From Desulfobulbaceae bacterium (GTDB lineage Bacteria; Desulfobacterota; Desulfobulbia; Desulfobulbales; Desulfocapsaceae): a stretch of DNA of 64,000 nucleotides. Position 1 is the stretch's first letter. The number at the start of each line of letters is the position of its first letter. The stretch is taken from positions 27,274 to 91,273 of the forward strand of contig QKIH01000033.1 in the NCBI GenBank assembly GCA_003249645.1. The letters run 5' to 3'. The notes under the pieces were generated by a model. The model was not told where the DNA came from, searched no databases, and saw only the letters and a list, made by a program, of their open reading frames with translations. Made by a program: the position numbers and the translations under genes. Below are positions 8,815 through 17,891 of the stretch, piece after piece.

Positions 8815-10011
8815 ATGGATTTCAGAGATCGATCCATCGTCCATTTCAATGTCGCCGATTTCTCCGTTGCCGTCGAACGGATCATCGACCCGTCCCTTGC
8901 GACTAAAGCGGTGATAATCGGCCACACCGGAGCAAGCCGGTCAGTGGTTTATGATATGAGTGATGAAGCATACCGTGATGGGGTTTATAAGGGGATGCCC
9001 CTGCGCCAGGCTATCCGGTTATGCCGCAAAGCAACACTTTTATCGCCGCGTTTTTCAGTCTATCAGAAAGCAATGCTCTCTTTGCTCAAGCAGGTCTATT
9101 CATACACCCCTTTAATTGAGCACGGTTCTGAAGATGGGCATATTTATCTCGATATTACAGGAACTCACCGTCTGTTCGGACCGCCCATTGATGTCGGCTG
9201 GCGTATACAGAAGGATGTTCGAAGAAATCTGCAACTTCGCCCGATCTGGACTCTTGCAACCAGCAAGATGGTTGCCAAGGTCGCCTCACGGGTAGTTAAA
9301 CCAGTCGGTGAATACATCGTTTCAGCCGGCGAGGAAGCAGAGTTTCTCGCTCCCCTTCCGCTCTCTCTCCTGCCGGGACTGGCGACTTCTGAGCAGATTG
9401 TCTGCGAGGAGTTCAACCTTACGCAAATCGGTCAGCTCGCCGCTTTAACCCATGAACAACTGCGGATCCCTTTCGGCAAACGGGCAAACCTGCTCCATGA
9501 CATGGCCCATGGAATCGACACCAGCAGGGTCATAGCTTCAAGAAATCAGAAAAAAAATATTTCTTTTGATCACCTGTTCATCAATGACACCAACGATAAA
9601 AAAGAAGTTCACTCCGCCGTTGCCCTTCTCACGGCACAGGCAGGTAAATATTTACGTGAATCAAAGCTCACGGCAAGACGAATCGGCATAAACCTGGTCT
9701 ACAGCGACGGCGGGAAAACCACTCGCCAGGCAACAAGAAAACAGCCCGCAGACAGCGACTTTATCCTTACAGAACTTGCAATGCTTGCCCTTTCCCGCTG
9801 CTGGACAAGAAGGACGAGGCTGCGAAGCTGTACGCTGATCTGCGACCTGTTTCAACCCGCATCAAGACAGCTGACCTTATTTTCTCTGCAGACCAGCCTG
9901 GAGAAAAAGAACCAAAGCATACAACTGGCCATGGATGCAATCCGCAAAAAGCATGGTTTAGCTGCCGTGGCAACAGGTCTCCAGTATCCCGGCACAAAAC
10001 GCGCCGCCTAG
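8815..10011 (+). CDS. imuB: ImuB-like Y-family polymerase homologue, probably non-catalytic
   Basis: A 398-residue Y-family protein. The usual first metal-binding aspartate is replaced (HFNVADF, Asn12, where DinB has HVDMDCFF), and the DE pair before YLD is replaced by EDGHIYLDITG (about 106-115). The motif DITGTHRLFG is characteristic of ImuB. A beta-clamp-binding motif QLTLF lies at 352-356, close to the C-terminus. Known ImuB proteins are inactive polymerases that bridge the sliding clamp and DnaE2 during mutagenic translesion synthesis; the sequence supports the same role. It is shorter than typical ImuB (about 500 residues). Located between the DUF72 gene and dnaE2, with 6 bp to dnaE2. 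Confidence 0.88.
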   Translation: MDFRDRSIVHFNVADFSVAVERIIDPSLATKAVIIGHTGASRSVVYDMSDEAYRDGVYKGMPLRQAIRLCRKATLLSPRFSVYQKAMLSLLKQVYSYTPLIEHGSEDGHIYLDITGTHRLFGPPIDVGWRIQKDVRRNLQLRPIWTLATSKMVAKVASRVVKPVGEYIVSAGEEAEFLAPLPLSLLPGLATSEQIVCEEFNLTQIGQLAALTHEQLRIPFGKRANLLHDMAHGIDTSRVIASRNQKKNISFDHLFINDTNDKKEVHSAVALLTAQAGKYLRESKLTARRIGINLVYSDGGKTTRQATRKQPADSDFILTELAMLALSRCWTRRTRLRSCTLICDLFQPASRQLTLFSLQTSLEKKNQSIQLAMDAIRKKHGLAAVATGLQYPGTKRAA

Positions 10012-10017
10012 AATCTG

Positions 10018-13000
10018 ATGTTTGCTCTACGGGTCCGTTCACATTTTTCCCTGTATTGCGGAACGGCTTCACCAAAGAAGCTCTGTCTTCGAGCAAAGGA
10101 ACTCGGCTATCAAGGTATTGCTTTAACCGACAAAGACAACCTCTACGGTCTGCCGGATTTCTTAAAAGAAAGCAAGGCAGCAGGGCTTACCCCGATCATT
10201 GGCGCAGAAATCAGTCAGCATACCGGTAACCACGCTGTTACCTGTCTGGCAAGCTCACAGGAAGGTTTTGCTAATCTATGCAGAATCATCACCAGAAGGC
10301 ATGCCGAGAAACACTTCACCATTGAATCCATCCCACATGATCTTTCAGGAGGTTTGATCTTTCTCTGCTCAGAGCTTCACCATTTACACCATTTCTACCA
10401 GCAGAATTTTTTTGTAATCGCAGACCTTGGCCCACGACCAGGCAGAGAATCTGTAAAACTAAAAAAATTTGCCGACAGCCATAAGATTACATCGATCTGT
10501 ACCGCAGACAGCAGCCTGCTCACCCCTGAAGATCAGGGGCTCCATCATCTGCTCAATGTCATAGGTAAAAATGCAACCTTATCCTCGCTGCAAATCCCGG
10601 TCGCCAGCCCATTGTTTGGCCCTTCTCAATATAAAGAAAATTTCGCGATCTGGCCGGAGGTAATTGATAATACAGTAATATTTTGTGAAACAATTACCTA
10701 TCACGGTCCTTCGTGCAGTCTGGTCATGCCGCCATGGAATGAGCAGGGCAATGTTGATCTGGTGCTTCGTGAACAGGCCTATGACGGAGCCGTACGTCGT
10801 TACGGTGATGATTTAAGTGAAGCGGTGGTTGAGCGGCTGGAATATGAACTTAAAATCATTAAAGAGATGCATTTTTCTTCATATTTTCTGGTGGTGCGTA
10901 ACATTGTTCACGGCGAAGGTAAAGTCGACACCAGCAAGAAAAGACGTGTCTGCGGACGCGGCTCAGGGGCAGCATCGCTGGTCGCCTATTGTCTTGAAAT
11001 AACAAACATCTGTCCGATAAAAAGCAATCTCTATTTTGAACGTTTTCTGAATCCTGGCCGTAACGATCCACCAGATATTGATATCGATTTTGCCTGGGAC
11101 GAACGCGATGAAGTACTCGAAGAGATTTTCACCGATTATGGCTCTCATGCGGCAATGGTCTGCAACCATGTCTACTTCAAGCCGCGGATGGCAATCAGGG
11201 AAACCGCAAAGGCTTATGGTCTGCCGGGCTATGAGATATCACGACTGACTAAACGGTTGGGGTATCACCATAACCCGGAGAGCCATACGCTTCTTGAAAC
11301 AATAAAATGCACTTCCAGCTTAAAAGATCAGGATCTTGCTGAGCCCTGGCCCGAGATACTTGCCCTGGCAGAACAGCTGATCGGCTGCCCACGGTATCTC
11401 TCCGTTCATCCGGGCGGTGTGGTTATAACGCCAGGCTCCATCGACAGTTACGCCCCGCTTGAAAGGGCACCAAAAGGGGTGTCGATTATCCAGTGGGAAA
11501 AAGACGGCGCAGAGGATATGGGGCTGGTGAAGATTGATATTCTCGGCAACCGCAGTCTCGGTGTCATCCGGGATTGTATCGCCAATGTCCGGGCCAACGG
11601 GATCACTTTCGACGAACAGCTCTGGGAACCGGAAGAGGACCCTGCCACCTGTGAAAATGTAGCTCGCGGTAAAACCATGGGTTGTTTTTACATTGAGAGT
11701 CCGGCCATGCGGCTACTCCAGAAAAAAGCCGGAACAGGAGATTTTGAACAGCTTGTCCTGCAGTCTTCCATCATCCGTCCTGCTGCTAATGATTTTGTCC
11801 GGGAATATGTCAGAAGACTGCATGGCGGCAAATGGCAGCATCTCCATGAAAAACTCACCGATGTGCTGGACGAGACTTTCGGACTGATGGTCTACCAGGA
11901 AGACGTTTCAAAGGTTGCGGTCTCCTTGGCTGGCTTCAGTCATGCTCGAGCAGACGGTTTACGCAAAGTGCTGTCCAAAAAAGATCGAGAGGTACGCTTA
12001 AAAGATTACAGACAGGAATTTTATGACGGCTGCAGGAAAAATGAGATCACTGACGAAATCATCGACCAGCTCTGGCAGATGATGATGAGCTTTGACGGCT
12101 ATTCATTCTGCAAACCCCATTCGGCTTCGTACGCCAGAGTATCGTTTCAGGCAGCCTATTGCAAAACCCATTTTCCGGCGGAATTTATGGCTGCTGTGAT
12201 TTCAAATCAGGGCGGCTTTTACTCCACCTTTGCCTATGTTTCCGAAGCCAGACGAATAGGCATAGAAGTACTTCAGCCGGATATCAACCAGAGTCTCCTC
12301 AGGTGGAAAGGCAAAGGTAAGCAAATCCGTCCTGGTTTTCTCTCCGTCCGTTCACTTTCTCTTCGCTGTATCAAGAGACTGTTATCAGAAAGAAACAGAC
12401 AAGCTTTCAATTCTTTCTACGATTTTCTCTACCGGGTTCGTCCGGCAGAAGATGAGGCTAAAGCCCTTATCCACGCAGGGGCTGCAGATTCTTTTCCTCA
12501 AAATTCCAGCCGCACAACACTACTCTGGCAACTGGCCCTGTTTAAGGAAGAACAGAATACTAAAAAGGAGGTCTCTCTTTTTACGCCAAAACCAATTGCT
12601 GCACCGTCCCTGCCTGACCAGCCGCTCTCACTGCGCTACCGGTTTGAATATAAAACGCTCGGTTTTCTCTGCGGTCTTCACCCTATCACTTTCTTTGCCA
12701 GCCAGACTGCATCAATGGTAAAGGGTATTGATCTGCAGCAACATATTCATCACAGGATCACCTTTGCCGGCTGGCTGCTGACCGGCAAGATTGTCTCGAC
12801 TAAAACCGGTGACGCCATGGAATTTCTTACCTTTGAAGATGAAACGGCAACGGTCGAGGCAACATTTTTCCCAAAGGTATATCATCGTTATTCGCATCAG
12901 CTGAGCAGCGGGAAACCCTACATACTTGAAGGTATTGTTGAAGAAGATTTCGGCGCACTTACCCTGACGGTTGACAGGGTGTTTCCGCTTAGGCCTGCCG

Positions 13001-13020
13001 CCGGTCAGGGAATAAAATGA
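10018..13020 (+). CDS. dnaE2: DnaE2-type error-prone DNA polymerase III alpha subunit
   Basis: A 1000-residue C-family polymerase. The N-terminal PHP domain starts at RSHFSLYCGTAS (about 7-18) and includes GIALTDKDNLYG. The polymerase core shows GRGSGAASLVAYCLEIT (313-329) and the catalytic PDIDIDF (352-358). The thumb/fingers and helix-hairpin regions follow (VHPGGVVIT, LVKIDILG, FGLMVYQEDV, KPHSASYA), and an OB-fold lies near the C-terminus. At about 1000 residues it matches the DnaE2 branch rather than replicative DnaE (about 1160). It performs translesion synthesis with ImuB. The ATG lies 6 bp after imuB in the same operon. The gene ends 16 bp inside the convergent OmpA-like gene. Confidence 0.93.
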   Translation: MFALRVRSHFSLYCGTASPKKLCLRAKELGYQGIALTDKDNLYGLPDFLKESKAAGLTPIIGAEISQHTGNHAVTCLASSQEGFANLCRIITRRHAEKHFTIESIPHDLSGGLIFLCSELHHLHHFYQQNFFVIADLGPRPGRESVKLKKFADSHKITSICTADSSLLTPEDQGLHHLLNVIGKNATLSSLQIPVASPLFGPSQYKENFAIWPEVIDNTVIFCETITYHGPSCSLVMPPWNEQGNVDLVLREQAYDGAVRRYGDDLSEAVVERLEYELKIIKEMHFSSYFLVVRNIVHGEGKVDTSKKRRVCGRGSGAASLVAYCLEITNICPIKSNLYFERFLNPGRNDPPDIDIDFAWDERDEVLEEIFTDYGSHAAMVCNHVYFKPRMAIRETAKAYGLPGYEISRLTKRLGYHHNPESHTLLETIKCTSSLKDQDLAEPWPEILALAEQLIGCPRYLSVHPGGVVITPGSIDSYAPLERAPKGVSIIQWEKDGAEDMGLVKIDILGNRSLGVIRDCIANVRANGITFDEQLWEPEEDPATCENVARGKTMGCFYIESPAMRLLQKKAGTGDFEQLVLQSSIIRPAANDFVREYVRRLHGGKWQHLHEKLTDVLDETFGLMVYQEDVSKVAVSLAGFSHARADGLRKVLSKKDREVRLKDYRQEFYDGCRKNEITDEIIDQLWQMMMSFDGYSFCKPHSASYARVSFQAAYCKTHFPAEFMAAVISNQGGFYSTFAYVSEARRIGIEVLQPDINQSLLRWKGKGKQIRPGFLSVRSLSLRCIKRLLSERNRQAFNSFYDFLYRVRPAEDEAKALIHAGAADSFPQNSSRTTLLWQLALFKEEQNTKKEVSLFTPKPIAAPSLPDQPLSLRYRFEYKTLGFLCGLHPITFFASQTASMVKGIDLQQHIHHRITFAGWLLTGKIVSTKTGDAMEFLTFEDETATVEATFFPKVYHRYSHQLSSGKPYILEGIVEEDFGALTLTVDRVFPLRPAAGQGIK

Positions 13021-13961
13021 AGCTCAACCCGGCGATTCATCGCCTGAAGACCGGAGGAGTTATTGCTTTCAAAAAAGTTGGCAGCGCCATATCCGTTTGC
13101 CCGGATTCGATCGGGTGCAATGCCGCGATCGACAAGATACCACCGCACCTGTTCTGCCCATAGGCTCGATAAGGCAATATTATCATCATTACTGCCAACA
13201 GCATCAGTATAACCTTGAACATGAAGAGAAATGCGCTGGTTCTGTTTCATTGTTTCAGCCACGTTTTTCAGCGCCTGGTGCATTCGTTTCGGTACAGTTC
13301 TCTCAGTCCGGTTAAAATAAAGATAGATCGTCTCTGAGGACCCTTTTAAATACGAAAGCCCTTCTGCTACCTGCGTTTTTCCGGAAGATTTCTGAGACTG
13401 TTGTGACCCGGCTGAATTCTGATGATCGCTATAACTTTTTTCAACCCGTATGGCATGAAGCGTTACAATCTGTTCTTCTTGATCAGCAAGATCTTCTGAT
13501 CCGACAAAGTTGATAGAAGCATACTTTTTCATCGTCTTCAGCTCAGCAACGATTGCCTTGTGGATCTCTTCCGACTGTTCTAAACTTGCATATCCTACAA
13601 CTCCTGTTCGAACACCCACTTCCGAACGCAGCTTGCCGAGCCGGTTTATCGTTATTGTGACAGACGTTGTATCTTCTTTATTGCCCTCCATGCTTGCGTT
13701 CAGACCAGTGCCCTGTTCTTCAATGAGCTCAATATTAAGCTTTTCAAAGACCTGATGGCCTGCATCGACAAGATCATCATAATCGGCCTGATATTCCCTG
13801 ACCAGATTTCCAGAGACGTAGGTGTAGGCACCAGCCCCTGCTCCGGCAACAAAGAGAGCTGCGCAACCGCTGATAGAAAAAGAAAACAACAGAAGCAAAA
13901 CCGATATGATGGTCTGATTTGCTCTGAATCTTCTGGAATTAATGGTTGTTTTCATTTTCAT
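13005..13961 (-). CDS. Outer-membrane lipoprotein with DUF3568-like and OmpA domains
   Basis: Lipoprotein signal: basic n-region, hydrophobic VLLLLFSFS, lipobox ISGC. The first part of the mature protein (LFVAGAGAGAYTYVSGNLVREYQADYDD and onward) resembles DUF3568, and the C-terminal 100 residues are an OmpA/MotB peptidoglycan-binding domain (ISLHVQGYTDAVGSNDDN, LSSLWAEQVRWYLVDRGI, ANGYGAANFFESN, NRRVELHF). It would tether the outer membrane to peptidoglycan. ATG at 13961 was chosen because the upstream GTG at 14000 has no ribosome-binding site and overlaps the previous gene by 23 bp. Probably in one operon with that gene. Confidence 0.85.
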   Translation of the reverse strand: MKMKTTINSRRFRANQTIISVLLLLFSFSISGCAALFVAGAGAGAYTYVSGNLVREYQADYDDLVDAGHQVFEKLNIELIEEQGTGLNASMEGNKEDTTSVTITINRLGKLRSEVGVRTGVVGYASLEQSEEIHKAIVAELKTMKKYASINFVGSEDLADQEEQIVTLHAIRVEKSYSDHQNSAGSQQSQKSSGKTQVAEGLSYLKGSSETIYLYFNRTERTVPKRMHQALKNVAETMKQNQRISLHVQGYTDAVGSNDDNIALSSLWAEQVRWYLVDRGIAPDRIRANGYGAANFFESNNSSGLQAMNRRVELHFIP

Positions 13962-13977
13962 TGGTTCTTTAACTTTT

Positions 13978-16569
13978 TTATTGGGATCCTTCGGAATCAC
14001 CGTTTAAAGGTATACGTTCAATAGAGTTGCACTCCCGGTAAGTGACAGCAGCTTTACAGCCATTACAGACAAATTCTCTTGTGTACCATTGTCCAACATT
14101 GCGCGTGCCGCACAGTGGGCAGGTTGCCACAAGCTTTTCCTGCATTCTCTGTTCAACAAAAATCCACTGCCCCGCATTAAATCCCTCTGCACGGAGGGCA
14201 AAAAGCTCCTTTTCCCCTGATTCGGTGAGATAAAGAAGATTGTCCCGTTCCACAACGTAGCCATGCAGCATCGTTTCATTCAGATATTTCCGGCTGATAA
14301 TTTCCCAGTCCGGAATATTTACCGGCAGCTGCCCCAGCTCATCGACAGCAAGATGCTGTTCTCCCTCATCAACCAGGTGAAGAAGCAGGCCAATACGATA
14401 CCTTGCAGCACTTTGGGGCTTATAGGTTTGCAGCAATCTTGACACCGAATGAACCAGTTTCCCGCTTATCTGTTCGTCCAAAATAGACTGATCCATACTC
14501 TGCCAGTCAATGATGGTGGTCATTTCCATACTCATGGAGTTTTTCTTTGAAAAGACCTTTTTTACAAACAGAAAATAAACAAACAGAAGCAGGACAAAAA
14601 GGGTCAGCACCAGAGAAACAACTAAAGGAGCAAAGCGGAGAACAACCTCGTAAACCTGGTTCTTGTCGATTTTGTAGAGAAAAGCTGGCCAGGACTCTTT
14701 GATCTCGCCAGCAGAATTTTCAGTAAGTTCGGAGACTACCGGAGTTGGTACCGGGTCTGTGATCTTCTGCTCTTTATCAGTTTCATAATCCCCCTGTATA
14801 TAAATTCTCGTCAGCGAAAAGATAGTAGCAAAGTTCTCACCTGAAAAAACAGGGTCTTCCAACAGCTGATCATAAAAAGGATACACTATCCCGGCCAGCT
14901 GTTCTCTCTCCTGCACCTTCATAGAGTCAAGCAGATGCTTGACGCCGTATTCACTCCAGTTTTTTCCTCGATCAAGAGGAATCTGAAACAAAAGCGGCTT
15001 TAAACCGGCGGCCGACCGGCCAGCCGCGGTTATCCTGGGCATGGAAAATGTGGCTATAAGAAATTCATTAAGAGAAGGTCTCATGACAACCATATCGAGA
15101 TAGGATGCAAGCAAACGACCATCACAGCCTGATTGCAGTCTCTCTTTTGCATCCTGCAGGGATCTGGCAGGAAGAGTTGCAGACAATAACAGATCCGGCC
15201 TGCTAGCCTTTACTGTTTCTCTGGCCGCTGAAACCAGTTGCTCGATCTGCACGGTCCGCCAGGCAGTCCATGCAGCAAGGTGTTCGGTCAGCAGCTGTTC
15301 TGCAGTGTTTCCTCGCTGAACCGTAATATTATTGACCTTTTCAAACTGTTTTACAGCTGCCTGACTATAGTCGTAGTTTAAACCCGGATAGAGTAGATCG
15401 GTAAGATGAATACCTGCAACATTATACTTTTTTACCAGTGTCTTGAGGTTCTTTATTAACAGCGTTTTTGTCTTTTCAGACGATGGAGAAAGCCATAAAT
15501 CTGAGACAAGGCCATGCTGATCAACCATGGCAGCCTGTTTATTCTTTACAACCGCCTGATGATTGCGCAGGGCAGAGATACTGAGATGCGTCTTTATCCC
15601 TGCAGCGGCAAGGCTTTTAAGCAGCAATTCAAATCGTGAACAAACCTCAGGCTCAGCCATCGGCTCACCGCCCGAGGCAAAATAGTGATTACCGTCTCGA
15701 TCCATAACCGGTACAAAGACATCGGTCACCCCAAACTCAAGAAGATTGCGAATCATCTCCTTCATGTCGATAGTGATGAGACCGGGATCAACCTGAATCC
15801 CCACGCTACGTTCCTGCTGCTGTCCGCCGCGGGAAAAGAACTGATCAAGACTCAGGCATGCGCCTCCCTGCTGCTTCACATATTTGGCAAAATCCTGCAG
15901 CACAGCAGCGTGCTGTACAATAATGGTCGGGTGCAGAAGCATGACAAAAGGTCGCCCGCTCTCTTTGCGATAAAGATAATTTTCTTTCAAGAGATCAAGA
16001 GCCATCTGATCATCAAGACCATAGGTGACAAAAAGATCAAAATCGGAAAACAGAATACGATCGGTGGAGTTGGTGGAAATTGGAAATTCGCCCAGAACAC
16101 TCTGAGAAACCGCCTGTTCAGATTCTGAGGCATCAAACCGGAAACCGACCTCACCTGCCAGGGAGAAAAGATCTCGATCCACCTGATCTGAAGGGACACG
16201 CAACCACACAGGGCACATTCCGGTAATCTTCTCAAGAGCGCTCTGTGAAGCTGTAAGATCACCTTTGGCTGCAGATAGACCTTGTGTTTTCAGTAATGAA
16301 TAAGCCTTTGAAAAAACACCTATGGTTCCCTGATCGGAGAGTTTTTTAACCGTCTCCGGAAACTTCCCGGCAAACTCTCCTGTGAGAAAAAAAGAAGAAA
16401 ATTCCTGGAAATTCAATTGAGTCAATGCGTCATTATCTTCCTGGAGTTCAACATCAAAAAGGAGCAGAAGCGGGGACGCAGCTGTTTCCGCCGCCGCTCT
16501 TGACTGCGGAAAAACCGCAAGCAGCAGGGAAAACAGCAATATAGATAAATAGCTCAAAAGCCGTGTCAT
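13978..16569 (-). CDS. Large membrane protein: deacetylase-like and GHL10-like periplasmic domains, one TM helix, cytoplasmic zinc ribbon
   Basis: About 863 residues. A signal peptide (1-27) is followed by a NodB-like polysaccharide-deacetylase fold (about 33-245; FFLTGEFAGKFPETVKKLSDQ). The metal-binding histidines expected after it are absent (GTIGVFSKAYSLL), so this domain is probably inactive. Residues about 255-560 resemble glycosyl-hydrolase-like family 10 (MIRNLLEFGVTDVFVPV, AAGIKTHLSISAL, VAGIHLTDLLYPGLNYDYS). A membrane helix (about 644-669) leads to a cytoplasmic part ending in a zinc ribbon (CPLCGTRN...CNGC, about 820-842). It may sense or modify an exported polysaccharide. ATG 16569 gives a clean signal peptide; a GTG at 16644 is an alternative. 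Upstream of, and overlapping, the OmpA-like lipoprotein frame. Confidence 0.7.
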   Translation of the reverse strand: MTRLLSYLSILLFSLLLAVFPQSRAAAETAASPLLLLFDVELQEDNDALTQLNFQEFSSFFLTGEFAGKFPETVKKLSDQGTIGVFSKAYSLLKTQGLSAAKGDLTASQSALEKITGMCPVWLRVPSDQVDRDLFSLAGEVGFRFDASESEQAVSQSVLGEFPISTNSTDRILFSDFDLFVTYGLDDQMALDLLKENYLYRKESGRPFVMLLHPTIIVQHAAVLQDFAKYVKQQGGACLSLDQFFSRGGQQQERSVGIQVDPGLITIDMKEMIRNLLEFGVTDVFVPVMDRDGNHYFASGGEPMAEPEVCSRFELLLKSLAAAGIKTHLSISALRNHQAVVKNKQAAMVDQHGLVSDLWLSPSSEKTKTLLIKNLKTLVKKYNVAGIHLTDLLYPGLNYDYSQAAVKQFEKVNNITVQRGNTAEQLLTEHLAAWTAWRTVQIEQLVSAARETVKASRPDLLLSATLPARSLQDAKERLQSGCDGRLLASYLDMVVMRPSLNEFLIATFSMPRITAAGRSAAGLKPLLFQIPLDRGKNWSEYGVKHLLDSMKVQEREQLAGIVYPFYDQLLEDPVFSGENFATIFSLTRIYIQGDYETDKEQKITDPVPTPVVSELTENSAGEIKESWPAFLYKIDKNQVYEVVLRFAPLVVSLVLTLFVLLLFVYFLFVKKVFSKKNSMSMEMTTIIDWQSMDQSILDEQISGKLVHSVSRLLQTYKPQSAARYRIGLLLHLVDEGEQHLAVDELGQLPVNIPDWEIISRKYLNETMLHGYVVERDNLLYLTESGEKELFALRAEGFNAGQWIFVEQRMQEKLVATCPLCGTRNVGQWYTREFVCNGCKAAVTYRECNSIERIPLNGDSEGSQ

Positions 16570-16729
16570 GGAGATCTTTGCGGACCAGGGTTTATCTACA
16601 GTGGGCACTATATCTTTGCCGACCGGAATCAGATTATATTTCACTGTATTATAACAGAAAAATATACCCTTGGCTTCCCGAGATTAAACAAAAAAAAGAT
16701 TAACCCTGATTCAACATTTCCGCGATTGA

Positions 16730-17785
16730 TCAGACCACACAAGTCAAGCCAGGTGCTCCATCAGTCACTTCTCCTATGCAGACGGCATCTGCAACGCCTG
16801 CCGCATGCATTGCCTTGATGGCCGCATCGACTTGCTTCATAGGTAGAGCGAGCAGAAGGCCTCCGGAAGTCTGCGGATCATAAAGCAATTCTTCCGAATG
16901 CCTGTCCAGGCTTCCTTCAAGAATAAAATCAAACTGGCTCACCATCTTGCGGTTATCCTTATTGCTGCCGGTGGTCTGACCGATCTTGTACATATCAAGA
17001 GCATCTGGATAATAGGGCAGATCTTTCTGGCGAATAATTAACCGGACCCCGCTGCCGACAGCCATCTCCAGCCCATGACCGAGAATGCCGAAACCGGTAA
17101 TATCAGTACAGGAATGCAGTTCAAACTGCAAGGCGGCGTTCATCGCCGGACCATTCAGTGATGCAAGGATCGGAAGAGTGTACTGTTCAAGTTCCCTGAA
17201 CGGATATTTATTGGCCCGGACTGCATTGAACAGCACCCCGGAACCCATTGGTTTTGTAAGGATCAGCCCATCACCTGGTCTTGCTCCGGCATTGGTTATG
17301 ATTTTATCCGGATGCACCACTCCGCTGACACAGAGACCGTATTTCGGTTCATTATCATCAACGGTGTGACCGCCTGCAAGACAAGCTCCTGACTCAATCA
17401 CCTTGTCGTTGCCGCCGCGCAGGATTTCACGCAACACCCCCATATCAAGATGGTTGGAGGGGAACATCACCACATTCAATGCCGTCAACGGTTTACCACC
17501 CATGGAATAGACATCTGAAATGGAGTTAGCGGCGGAGATCTGACCGAACCAGTATGGATCATCAACTGGCGGGGTAATAAAGTCGACGGTATTGATCATT
17601 GCAAGTTCATCGGAGAGACGATAGACCGAGGCATCATCCGAGGTTTCTACCCCTACCAGCAGATTTGGATCATCACTTCTGGTAAGGCCTTTTAGCGCGT
17701 CCGACAGATCCGTCGGACCGATTTTAGCAGCTCAGCCGCATGTTCTGGCAAGTTTGGTAAGTGTTTTTTTTCTAAAGAAACTCAT
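16730..17785 (-). CDS. selD: Selenophosphate synthetase SelD, selenocysteine-containing
   Basis: Makes selenophosphate from selenide and ATP, the selenium donor for selenocysteine. From ATG 17785 the frame reads MSFFRKKTLTKLARTCG, then UGA (17734-17732), then AAKIGPTDLSDALKG and on to the normal SelD body. The UGA is codon 18, exactly where E. coli SelD has catalytic Cys17 before Lys20 (here Lys21). Selenocysteine at this site is known in other SelD proteins. Reading through gives 351 residues, the normal family length; a caller that stops at UGA starts falsely at 17599 and loses the active site. The body has ETSDDASVY, GGHTVDDNEPKYG and DITGFGILGHG. A SECIS-like hairpin follows the UGA. selA, selB and selC are not in the window. 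Confidence 0.96.
17699..17718 (-). promoter_or_regulatory. Bacterial SECIS-like hairpin for the selD UGA codon
   Basis: On the coding strand GTCCGAC and GTCGGAC form a perfect 7-bp stem closed by the loop GGATCT, 13 nt after the in-frame UGA. The position and a GG-containing loop are as expected for SelB-recognised bacterial SECIS elements such as that of E. coli fdhF. It lies within codons 23-29 of selD. Confidence 0.85.
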
Positions 17786-17891
17786 ATTATTTTCGCAACT
17801 CCGTAGAGATTATCTGGATCAGTTTCGTACTTGACTCAGATAATAAGACCATTTGTCAATATAGCCACCAAAGAGATGGTCTCATCCCGCC

